Translations under genes and position numbers: made by a program
Source of the DNA: Gordius sp. MW1
Lineage: Eukaryota > Nematomorpha > Gordioida > Gordea > Gordiidae
NCBI GenBank assembly: GCA_964036665.1
Contig: OZ038532.1
Span: forward strand, 6,262,001 to 6,326,000
Length of the DNA: 64,000 nt
Direction: 5' to 3'
The notes under the pieces: model-generated
What the model was told of the DNA's origin: nothing
The model's database searches: none
Seen by the model: the letters and a program-made list of their open reading frames with translations, nothing else
In this document: positions 31,884 to 43,600 of the stretch, piece after piece
How positions within the stretch are numbered: the first letter of the stretch is position 1
How the letters are laid out: each line of letters begins with the position of its first letter

Positions 31884-33340
31884 CATCAGTATTAATTGTT
31901 AGGAGCCGCGATGACTTTTCATCTACCTGTAATTGCAAGTAAGCATTGGCAGGGTCAATTTTTGAGAAAAATTTAGCGCCTATTAATTTAACAAAAATTA
32001 CTTTCTAATCTTGGCAATGGGTATTTTACCTCAATGATACATTTGTTTACCGCGATTCTATAATCAGCACAAACCCTAACTGTACCGTCAGTCTTCCTGA
32101 CCGTTACCAAAGGTGTAGCCCATTCCGAATAGCCAATAGGTTCAATTACGTTATCCTTTAACCATGTTTTAATTACCTCGTCGACCTTATTTTTCAAAAT
32201 TAAAGGTACGCGCCTGGCAGCACAAAATTTAGGAATCGCATTTAAATCAACTCGAACCGAAAATATTTCGTCATTTAAGCATCCTAAACCAGGTTCAAAA
32301 ATTTTAGAGAATTGGTTTTTTATATTATCAATTTTAGTGTGCCATGTTGTGACCAAATCAGGCTTTGCCCCCAAGTTAGCTAATTTATGGCATGTGGGTT
32401 CCAGAGGTACCCCGCACTGTAAATCGGCATGAAAAATGGGTCGTTCTTGGCAGACGGGACCTCCCGAGTTATCTGATCTATGGGCTATGCGCCCTAAATC
32501 AGAATGAAAAACGGGTGTGAAATCCCTGCACTGTGAACTACCTGACAGTGCCTTCGACATCACCATGGACTTAACATCCACCTTGAAAATTTAGCGGGCA
32601 TTATTTTTATTACATAATCCCCACCATTGAATTTGGGGCCCAATTATCCTAATCCAGGACCAGCCCATTATATTATCGACATTCTCTTTAATAATATATA
32701 AAACCAATTCAACCACAAATCCTGCCACCTTAACTAAAACATTAATCCTACCCAGGACAGTAATGAAAGTATTATCAACTTGTTTTGCAATTATATTGGC
32801 AGTTTCCAAATTTGGGCCAAAATTTTTTAAATGTTTTAAAACTAATAATTGATATTGCGGCGCCAGTATCTAATATAAATTTTATCTTAAAATTATCGAC
32901 ATCTACTGTCACTAAAGGTGAAGCTGACGAATTTAAAATTTTATTTATATCTACCATGCGCATATCTATATAACTTGAATTATCCTGCGCTAGTCAATCA
33001 AACACAGCCTGCCCATTGGCAGCTGTTTGCGTTTGACTGACATGTCCCCTGCATTTATAACAAAATTTCCCATCCCCAACCTCTCTGGTATTGTAGTTAT
33101 TTGAGGTTGTTGGTTGGTGCGTTAAAACTTGGGAAGTTTTTCTGTGTAAATCTATGGTCTGTGTTTATTGGGGTGCGCATAATTACTAAAATTATTTCTC
33201 GGGCCGCGTTGTGCAAAATTTTCCGAAATATATCTGAAATTTTCATTATTGCGCCTTTTAACGTATTTATTATCACAATCTTTCTTAAGGTGTCCCCGTT
33301 GCCCACATCCGTAACACCTTATATTAGACTTAAAATTAGA
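31884..33340 (-). pseudogene. Gypsy fragment 3: gag tail, protease, RT start
   Basis: On the minus strand a zinc knuckle CYGCGQRGHLKKDC is encoded near 33270-33315 and a second candidate CYKC near 33040-33070. Protease (32775-32963) has the intact FILDTGAAISII. RT start (31988-32581) shows KDNVIEPIGYSEWATPLVTV and VCADYRIAVNK, with ANAYLQLQVDEKSS near 31920-31960, where it is cut by T1c. Several frameshifts. It differs from gypsy 1 and 2 and is a third lineage. Confidence 0.75.
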
Positions 33341-33787
33341 CTTAAGTAAAAAAACCTCAAATAATTGTTTTATAGATTTTCATAAAAATTAAAATATCGG
33401 TAAAATTTCCTCTAAAATTTAAATTTTTTAAAGGGTCGGGCCAAATTCGTACCTAAAGTGCATTAAAAAAATATGGACGAGCTAGGGTGGGCTTTTCTGC
33501 CTCCTACAAGAGGCCCGGTGTAGATCTTTATTACAGGACATAAAATGTGGCGTGATCTAATATGCTCGGTCTAACAATGCAAATGCATAGCGTGATTTGG
33601 GGGGTAATATGCGAGAATAAAGGGCTTAGTTTGAATGGTCTGTTATAAAAATTTGCTTATTTCATGTTTACGTAAAGAAATGACATCATTTGAATAGCCC
33701 GTTTTAAGAATTTGCGTATTTACGCATTAAGTCATAATAACCTAATCTCATTTTTTTACTTATTTTGAGTTTTCTCGTCATAACACA
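33341..33787. promoter_or_regulatory. Upstream region of the chitinase-like gene
   Basis: This is the spacer between gypsy 3 and the first ATG of the GH18 gene. I see no clear TATA box or initiator, and no other gene. Any promoter function is by position only. Confidence 0.3.
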
Positions 33788-36700
33788 ATGCTTTTTCAAA
33801 AAGAACTAATTCTGCAAATTATTGCAAGCACCCTGATCTGGAGCTACATAGAGATTCCTTTGACAGAAAGTGGTAATACTTGTATATTAGGAGTCAAAGA
33901 TTACATTTTGATTAAGTCGAATCATGAACCTTACATAAGTTCTAGTACAATATATTTCCAAGGGTAAATTATAATTGAACTATTTTTTATGAAGTACTAA
34001 AGAATCTATGGTCACCATTAATGCAGCCATTAGTTGTCAAGCATTTAACTTTTGCCAAAAGAAAATGTTTTAAATCGCTAGATTAAATAATAGTATTCGT
34101 TTTGTAATGAGCTTAGAAAGAGGTTAAATGGAAACTTGATACTTTTTGTGTTTTAAAATTGGGCTAAAATTAACATCTATTGTAACTTAGAGGCTCATAG
34201 AGTTTCAAACCTCGATTGTATGATGATGATACAAATTTTATTTTAAACAAAAAGATATGAAATTTCGAGTATTTTTAATATAGTCCCCATATTTCAGCTC
34301 TTAGGGTTTAGGGTTCAAACGAGAAAAACAGATAAAACTTTACTCCTCTCTACTATATATGTTTATTTAAGCTGAATCCGTGGGGCCAGTCCTTATGGGA
34401 TATTTTCCAGATTGGTGTAACTGGCATAGCGGGTTACTGAAATATGATATATCTGATGTTCGAGGCGATCTAATAACCCATTTACTATATTCCTACATAA
34501 AAGTGGATCCTAATGGAATTCTTGTTCATTACGACCCAAGTAAATTACTATGACGTTGAGCACATATAGTTTTTTTTAGTCCTCTTCACTTGGAACAATT
34601 AATATATTTAACGATTTAATATGTTTACGCACTCTAAGACAAATGCAATGCAAATTGGACATTTAAAATGTTTTATATCTCTTACTAAACACTAAAACAA
34701 CGAGCTCTCGTGGGCCAAATTAGAATGTTTTTATAAAATAATGGTTCTTTAGCCATATCTTTGAACGATCGCTTAATAAGTGTCTAATATAATCTAGATG
34801 ACTACCCAAGATTGGAAGAATTGAAAATAAGTTATCCTAATCTCAAAATTATCCTCACGGTTGGTTATGTATACGATTCTGATCTTGAGTGAGTGATTTT
34901 GATGTTTTTGCATCTTTTTTTCATGCTTGTTATTGAAATTTTTTATTGGCAGACAATTAGTTAAGAACACAACAAGTACGGCAGCTTTCGCCAAAAACAT
35001 TGTCAACCTAATTCGTCAGTATAATTTTGACGGGCTAAATATAAATTGGTCACCAAACGAGCACGATAAAGATTTATACACCGAATTACTAAGAGTAATA
35101 TTCAATAATGTTTCAACTAACATTACTATGTTATTCGTCAAAGTGTTGTATTTTAAATTGTAATTATATGTTTTGTTAAATTATCTCTGTTTAACTTTAT
35201 TTTTTAGGTTTTGAGGCAAGAGTTAGATGTTAACCATATTTTGATGGCAGCTTTGCCAGCGTGGAGATCTTTGACCGTGGGATTTGATGTACCAAAAATG
35301 AACAAGTTATTTTCGTTATATATAAAAACTTTTGATCCATTGGAACTCTGTTTGAAAAATGGTCGCCTGATTGATAAGAAAGTGGGAGGGAAAGTGCTCA
35401 AATATCATGAGTCACATGGACTCACTATCAAGGACTAAATAAAAATTCGCACTTTCTTTATTAGTCCGATGCGATCATTGATCAAATAAATTGTTTAAAG
35501 TTATTTTTTAAATAATCTCCAATACGTTTGTGACCCTTCTGTTACCATACTTAATTTACATGATAGCCTATTAGATTACTTTGCAGTAATGACCTACGAT
35601 TTCGTTGGATTCCGGTATCAGTATACAGGACATAATAGTCCATTGGCAGGAAACGGAGAATCGAATACAGTATTTTTATGTAGATTTTTATAATGTGAAT
35701 CTAAATTTTTAGCGTTGTTTTTCCCTTTTAAACCTTACATTCGTAAATTAAGGCTTATAGGCTTAAGCAAATTATAGAAAGGCGTTTGATGGCATGTAAC
35801 TACCACACTATAAAAAATGCAAATCAAACCAACATTTTCTCGGCCACTCAAATTTGAATGATATATTTCAATATTTGATTAATAGCTTATACCTTTTTAA
35901 TAGATAGCTGCTATGGAGATGTGGGAAGGTTTGGGGGTACCTCAAGGTAAGCTGCTAGTTGGATTGCCATTCTATGGTATTACTTGGACCTTATCCTCAT
36001 CAAGCACAGATGTGGGGGCCCCTGGGGGTCCTGGGTATCCTACAGAGCTCGTTGAAAATGGGATTATATCTGGTGCAGAGGTATTAAAAATTTTCATTGA
36101 TGCGTTTATCGATTTAAGATCCAACTAAATGCTTGGCCGGAAACTTGGGATTCGGAAGCCTTTGTACCGTATGCATTTAAAGGAAATCAATGGGTCAGTT
36201 ATGAAAACCCTAGAAGTTTAGACATTAAGGTATTCAACTTGATGTTACATAAAAAGTATCTGCCAACAAATCTATGTTCTCGGTATTTAGTTGATACTCG
36301 GTATAACTATAATATATTTAATGAGCAAATAATAATTTAGACGTTGCACAATTTTGTTTTGACAAATTTGTCAGTAATTAATATTGCCAATATCTTGCAG
36401 GTCTATTTCACATGTGTGACCAAAAAATATGCCGGTGTATTTATATGGGATCTCTCAATGGATCCCCAAGCTTCATTACTGACAGCAGTGAACATTAGTG
36501 TATCCACTAGATGCTTAGGTAACGAGCCTACTCTTCCACCCCTTACAACAGAACAAACCACAACAGTACAGACAACAACAGAACAAACCACAACAGAGCA
36601 AACCACAACAGTACAAACCACCACAGAACAGCCTGAAACAGGCAATACAACGTGCACAGAAAGGCACAGGGCCTCGATATTTATAAGTGGCGCAAAAAGT

Positions 36701-37182
36701 GGTCCATGTGGCAATTTGACAACCATCTGTTTCGATGCCTCCTTTGGAGATTTAAAACCTTATCCTCCTGATTGCTCGTAACAAAACTTATAGTTTACTG
36801 CTATTTCAAAGCTTTAAGATTTTTTTTGGGTTAAAAGGTTTATTTTCACGAAACAGAGTTACATAAATAAGCGAAATACAAAAATAAATACATATTGGTT
36901 AAATACAAAGTTCTATATCATTTAAGAAATAGTATTATTCATATATCTATTTTTTCTTCACCAGATATTTGATGTATTACAATTTTGAATATTCTCTCTG
37001 TAAAATATTTTTTAGATTAATATATTATTTTCATTAAATCACCAAGCATAAAATTTATTTATTGATATAGACTATTTGTCAATTGCATCAACCCACCAAT
37101 TATTCAATGCTGCCCAATTGGCCTGCAATGGAATGGAGAAGCATGTGACTGGCCTTCTAATGTCATATGTTCGTCTTGCTAA
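33788..37182 (+). CDS. Chitinase-like protein: GH18 with altered catalytic motif plus CBM14
   Basis: Proposed exons: 33788-33872, 34372-34539, 34798-34888, 34953-35142, 35208-35305, 35567-35669, 35904-36080, 36119-36229, 36401-36777, 37071-37182. All have GT/AG borders and matching phases, giving 503 codons plus stop. Residues 1-27 look like a signal peptide. GH18 blocks: VLMGYFPDW, LITHLLYSYIKVD, LKIILTVGY, MTYDFVGF, KLLVGLPFYGITW, FVPYAFKGNQWVSYE, AGVFIWDLSMD. The catalytic DGxDxDWE reads DGLNINWS (D141, N144, N146, S148), so hydrolysis is unlikely. A Thr/Gln linker (about 387-423) leads to a CBM14 chitin-binding domain (about 426-503; CCPIGLQWNGEACDWPSNVI) completed only by the last exon. 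Probably a secreted chitin-binding, chitolectin-like protein. AATAAA lies at 37242. The exon 5-6 junction is chosen by phase and family spacing and is the least certain. Confidence 0.85.
36081..36118 (+). other. 38-bp intron in the GH18 gene
   Basis: GTATTAAAAA...CGATTTAAG separates two in-frame GH18 exons. Without removal the frame hits a stop at 36126. Both flanking exons continue the GH18 fold (SGAEV, then NAWPETWDSEAF). Confidence 0.7.
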
Positions 37183-37329
37183 AAAATTAATTATTTCATG
37201 CTTTCAATTCTTCTTTATAACTCAATTTAATGGTGTATTTCAATAAAATATAATTTTGAAGTTAATATAGTTATTATTTAGTATTTGATAAGTTTGTACG
37301 TTTAAAGTATAATGAAAACAATTACAATC

Positions 37330-37392
37330 GCACCCAAGAGTTAAACCAGCGGTCGAGCAAACAAACACAGCCGTTTTTACAACGCTAACTGT
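37330..37392. repeat. MITE M2 right-end fragment
   Basis: GTCGAGCAAACAAACACAGCCGTTTTTACAACGCTA is the right end of the M2 family, with the left part missing. It lies between the two convergent genes. Confidence 0.6.
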
Positions 37393-37649
37393 GAAACACG
37401 TATATACACCGCCATTTATTAAATTTACTCATCCATATATTATTTTTATACATGAAATGATTTAGAAAATTTTAATGTACTAGCCAATAATAAAGTAAAA
37501 TGAGAAGCAAAATATTTATTCAGTGATCGGGTCAAAAACGGTAAATTTTAATAAATTTCAAACAAAGACGTCAATGTAAACGGTTTGTGTGCATTATTAT
37601 TTTTATAGTAAGCTCTCTCAGGTGCTATAACCTCGCGTGGAATGAGATT

Positions 37650-40600
37650 TTAATGGAATCTAGCTCTAAACCGTTCTAAACTTCGGTTAAACAAAGCGGA
37701 GGAAGCTTCAATGGGTCTGTCTCCACTACTACTACACAATGACAAGAAGGGTGGTATTAATTCTTTAGAAATTCCTTGGGTCAAGTTTGTTGTGTGCATC
37801 TTTTCTCCAACCTATATATCGCGTTAGATAGTAAATATAATTTTAGAAAAACACAATGTTAAAAACATAAGCTAAGCAAGGGTCATCATTAATTTGCAGG
37901 GAATTATTTAGCCAGTTTCGCAATTATCCGTTATAAAGCGACAACCTAGACAGGTTGTAAGAAATATAAAGGTAATCACAAATAAAAAAACAATAGTGGA
38001 ATTTCGGATCGTGTGAGGGCGAAAAAATTTAAGCCAACCAGCGCTCATTAACTCTTCTATATGCGAATGCAAAATAAAAGATTTTTGCAGAAGCATAAGT
38101 CCATAGTTATTGAAACCCCGTATTAGTTTCTAAAGCTATAGTTAAAAAATCACAAGTTAGACAAAACAACCGAAAAAGAGCCCATAAATTGCATAGCAAT
38201 TAATATTAGTTATTACGGGTTGAGTTGGTTTGGATGTGCCCATTAAAATATCTCTTAAAGCCTTGTCCAATTTCCCTGTTAAAATTTGGCCGTCCGGGTC
38301 TTCCAATAATTTTAATGCTTCTTTTAAGCCGTCTTTAGTACAACGGTCAGGGCATTTCGTAGAATCTTCTCGTTCGCTCTCCACCATTTTCATATGAAGG
38401 GCAGCCAAGTCGTGCTATAAACATGGGGTAGAGACACAAACTTTCTAATTAATTTTTTTTATTGATGTTCAAAAAAATATTAAAATGATATAAAAAAACT
38501 ACATTTACTACTAAAAAACGAAAAGGCGTTAAAACAAAAGGGATGGCATGGTTTATACTAAGGCCATGGATGTTAATGAGTATTTTCCTTTAGACGGGAA
38601 ATGTTTATGATTACTTTTATTTTAATCCCAACTTCGATTGCAAAATTGTTTATTAATTTATTACCAATTGTTTAAGTTATAAGAAAGAGAGACGTTTTAC
38701 ATTAATAAATAAACCGAATATTCATATCTCGCTTGATAAATTGTGTATATTATCCTATTATTTCACTTAACATATAATTTCCCCCAACAATATAATAATA
38801 ATGGGTGTTATTTAAATGCATAGTGAAACTCCATAATGCTCAGTTGTTTGTGCTCAGTTTTTAATTCAACTTGCTCAGATTTTTAATTAAAAATGTTCAG
38901 TTTTTTTTATGCTCAGATTTTAATTAAAAAGTGCTCTGTTTTTTTTGTAAACAAATGTTCAATAATTTTTCAAAAAATATTCAGTTTTTTTTTCAAAAAA
39001 TATTCAGTTTCTTCAAAAAAATATTTGGTTTTTTTCAAAATATGCTCAGTTGTTATTAAAATCACTAAATCTAACCCTAACCCTTGCCTATATTACATTT
39101 TGCCTATATTACATTTTGCACAGAAGTGTTATTGAGCTGTGGAAACGCTAGAGAGCTTTAATAATAGTTATAAATTATTCATTTAAATCGCGTATTTATA
39201 AAAATTATTTTTATCTGTGGAAACCTTAGAGAGCTTTTATAAACGTTGTAAGTTATTACTCTATTTGTATAATAAAAATTGTCTATATTAAGTACATAAA
39301 TCAAAGTATATTAAAAACAAACAAAATGAAGCCTTTAATAATCATTTATTAAAATAATATATATAAAAACCTAATAAAATGTTATAGCTGCTATATATAA
39401 GTGATATAACCAAAAATATTTTGAGGTGTAATAGCTCAGTGGATTGAACGTCTGACTAGCAGCTTCAATAGCTCGTACCTCGCAGGTTCGATACCCGCAC
39501 CTATCTCGTTTTAATTAAAAATTAAAACCACTTTGCATAAAAAAACTTGGCAAGTATAATTAATCTCTGAGCAAATAAATAAAAATGTGAACATTTAATA
39601 AAAAACTTAACATTTAATTCAAAACTTGGCAAATTGAATAAAAAACTTGGAAAATGGCAATAAAAACTTTGCACTTTGAATAAAAAACTATGCAAAATAA
39701 TTTGTTCTCAATAATAATGGCAACTTTAAATGGCGAAAGGGGCGAGACGAAAGAATAAAAATATAATGGCGATGCACGGGCGAATTTATGTATGACAACG
39801 AGGATTCTCCCTAAATTATAAATTGTCAGTGTGGTATAGTGTAGTAAAAAAGGCTCTTTAAGTCGACTAAAACCTGAGGTCGACCAAACAAAAATCCGGC
39901 CGTTTTTACAACACTAGCGTGTTGTTAGATGTTTTTAGTCTGTGCGTTATTGCCACTAGTGATGCGGAAAAACCGAGAAAAATCTCGGTCTCGTCTCGTC
40001 TCGTCTCGAAAAACCGAGACGAGACGAGACGAGAATTTGAAAAATGGAGTCGAGATCGAGACGAGAATTTTGATGTCGAGACGAGACGATACGAGATTTT
40101 CTCGGCGAGATCTCGACTTTTTATTGATCGTTAGATTTTAGTAAATTATTGTGTATTTTAATTTACATTTAAGGTATTAAGTGTAAATCAATATGTATGG
40201 AATATATTTAATATTAAAAAAATTCACAAGTGTAGTAAATATTATATATTTTTGCAAAAAAAATAAAATTTGGCAATCATTTACCTAAGTATGGTTGATT
40301 TTTGTCATACATTTAAATACGTACTCTTTAATTTAAAGTTTAAAACCTTATGTTCTTAATTCTATAATAATGCTGCTTTTATTGTTGTTTTACAACGTTT
40401 TAATTTCTGCAACTAGTTATCAATTCTGTAAATAATAATAACATCATTAAATGTCACTCGCATAAACATGCAATAAACACTATGGGCTATAACTGATGAT
40501 GGTTATATTATATTAATGGACTTAAACGTTTGCCTTAAATATGTTAAGGTCTACTTTGAATCATTAGCAAAGGTTAATAAAGGGTCTCATTTTGCTCACT

Positions 40601-43600
40601 TATGCAACTATATCAACTATAAGCGAACTTATAATTTTCGAAGTCCATTTATAGTTGACAGACACAGTGAATTTGATGCAAATATTATAATTTGCTAGAA
40701 CAATAAAATTTAATCTTATTTCAAATTTATTTATAGTTTTTTTAGTCTGCACTTTTTATAGAAAATGTTATCTTTATGAGTTAATTCATATCTTTATATT
40801 GTCAATGAGATGTCGTGTCCCGCTAAATCTTTAAAAAGTTTGCGTATTAAAGTTTTTCCAAAAATATAAAATTTGCCATTTGGATTTTTGAACACTTATT
40901 TATATTTTTAATAAAATAGGAGAAATTTTTATTCCGTATATATTTTTTTTTAAAAGTCGAGACGAGACGAGAATTCTCGTCGAGACGAGACGAGACCGAG
41001 ATTTTTCTAGACCGAGACGAGACGAGATCGAGATTTTCCTAATCGCTCCCGAGACGAGACGAGATTTTGTATTCGAGACCGAGACGAGACGAGATCGAAA
41101 CACTAATTGCCACCGTAGGAGAGCAAGGTATTATTTATATAATATTTATTGTACGGAGAGGCGAGAATGTAATATTTATCCTACAGGACGAAGTGAGTGT
41201 AGAAAAATGAAACGGTTTTAGAGCATCATTCCTCCTTACTGTTTATCATCTACACGGTAGTGCTGTGCTGGTTTTGTTTGGCCGACCTTTGTTTTAGTCG
41301 ACTAATAAAATCACAAATTGCATAGCAATTAACAGACCAAAATTTTTTTAATAAATCCTTCGGTCTGTTCAGTCACTCCTTTGGTCTGTTTACGTTTAGT
41401 CGACTAAAACCAATGGTCGACCAAACAAAATCCGGCCGTTTTTACAACACTACGGTACAGGACATAAAAGTACAAGCATGAATACTATCTTACTTTAAAG
41501 GGTCGACCTGTGGCTTTAACGATGGTTTCGTAAGTTTTTGCCTTGACCAAGTCTCTCGACACTCCAACCTCCCTCAAAAACGAAACCAATTTTTCGCGAC
41601 TTTCATTGTGTACGAGCGTTTGAGAGGGATCTCCTATAAAAAAGTCAATTAATAAACTTGAGAAGAACTCCCTTACGTTTTTACTACGCATGTGGATTAA
41701 ATTAAATTTTTCTGAAAATATATTCGAATTGTTATTCGTCGAATATTAAACTGAAGATTCGGATTCGATTCGAAAGAAATTTAAAGATTCGAATTAGATT
41801 CGAACATGTTTTAGATTTTTTATGAGACACTACAAATACATTTCGAAAAAATTATTTATAAATATATTGAACAAAAATCAAATGTTGACAATAGCATTAG
41901 ACATTATTATTTATTATGTGTCAAAATGAAATTCCAACTAGTGTGTTTAGGATTACAAAGTTAAAAAAAATGATAGCGGTAAATATCATTAAATTCGGTA
42001 AGATAAAAACAGCTGTATTTGTATCCGTCTCGTCTATTTATGAAGTTAAAAGATTTTTCGAATCTTTTATTTTAAATTCGATTTGCAAGTCTTAAGATTC
42101 GTTCGAAATTTACGCATGAAAATTCGACTAATCTCGAAGGGAATATTTCCCCCATAGGCGTAGTTTTTACCAAATAGATTGTTTTTACCATTGTTAGTTT
42201 TGCTTGGTTCGGCTTTTTTTGTTGTGGAGATCTCAATTCCCGCATCCAAACAACTACTTTCCACACTACTAATATTCTCGTAATCATTAACTTTAACTTC
42301 TCCAACACCCGGCGCTACGATAGTATCTAGGAATGGGGTTGTGCCTGATGAGTGGTGTACAAATTATTTTTACGCGCGTTATTCAATTTCATATAATTAA
42401 TAACACCCAAAATTTAAGAAGCAAAATGCCATATTTTCAGTTAAACTATAGTTTTATCTCTTAAAAAACACATCGTTTGCAAATATATTTTTTGCGCTTA
42501 TATGTGTGCATAACTTTTCAATCAATTTTTTTTAAAAGTATAAATAATATAAAAACTAAGCAAAATGTCATATTTTCAATTAATTACCACTAAGAGTTTT
42601 GTACGTTAAAAACACATCGTTTGTTAGTATATTTGCCACCAAAACGTTAAATCAAATGCAAAGGGTAGCGGTTAAAAATCTTTACACGATTTACCATTTC
42701 ACCAAGTGTAGCCTACGATAAAAGCGTTGTCAAACTAGTTTCGCAATTCCAAAATGCCTTGCAGCCTACACACTAACGTTGTAAAAACGGCTGGATTTTG
42801 CTTAGTCGTCCTTTGGTTTTAGTCGACTAAACCTAAACAGACCAAGGTTTGATCTAAAAACCTTAAATCTGTTTATGCGACCAAGAAAAATAGAAAACCG
42901 TTGGTCTGTAAATGTTTAGTCGACTAAAACCGAAGATTAACCGAACAAAACCCAGCCGTTTTCACAATATTGCTACACACTAGTGTTGTGAAAATGGCTG
43001 GATTTTGTTTAGTCGAACTTTGGATTTGGTCGACTAAACATAATCAAACCAAAGCTTTCTAAGCTCAGTCGATATTTAAAAAGCAGAGGCGACCGTTAAC
43101 CAAACAAAACCCAGTTGTACAACACTGCTACGCACTAACCAGTAAGCTCGTTCTCGGGTCGATTTGATCCTTTGCAATTGGGTGGCGGTACAAAAGGCGT
43201 AGCGTCAATTTCAATCTCCTGGGGCCGATCTATTGTATTGGTAATGTTGGTCGTTGTTGGCATTTTTTTGGTTCCAGGTTGCGTTTTGAGCCCGATTTCT
43301 TGCATGTCCTCGTCCGAATCCAAGGGTCTAGCTCCACCTAGTTTACATTCCCCCTCGAGATCCCTTTTATTTCGACTAGGACGGGTAGCAACCACTCTGG
43401 GAACTACGTATTCGCCTAGAAAACGAATTTAAGCGCCAAAAAGTAAAAGAGGTCGTAAACAATATTTTTTATGGAGTTACCTTCGGGAATATAAGGGAAT
43501 GTTACAAATACATTACAATCGGTCCTTATAAAGTTATATCCTAATCTATTTTATTAATTAATTGCTACGCTATTTATGGGCTCGCTTTTCGTTCTCTTGT

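Noticed and set aside
36403-36726. 107-codon ORF antisense to the last GH18 exons
   Set aside because: It is the mirror of the Thr-rich linker (repeated VVVCSVV) and overlaps well-supported exons.
38893-39135. 80-codon ORF with FSFF/SVFF repeats
   Set aside because: Low-complexity translation of the GCTCAGTTTTT tandem repeat.
39428-39508. Functional tRNA gene
   Set aside because: A and B boxes are good but anticodon and T arms do not fold correctly, so it is listed only as tRNA-like.
41494-41691. ATG at 41691 as start of a separate gene
   Set aside because: A better acceptor at 41712 extends the exon and gives the phase needed by the preceding exon at 42189.
43172-43432. Plus-strand 86-codon ORF
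   Set aside because: Antisense to exon 43415-43140, which fits in phase between its neighbours.
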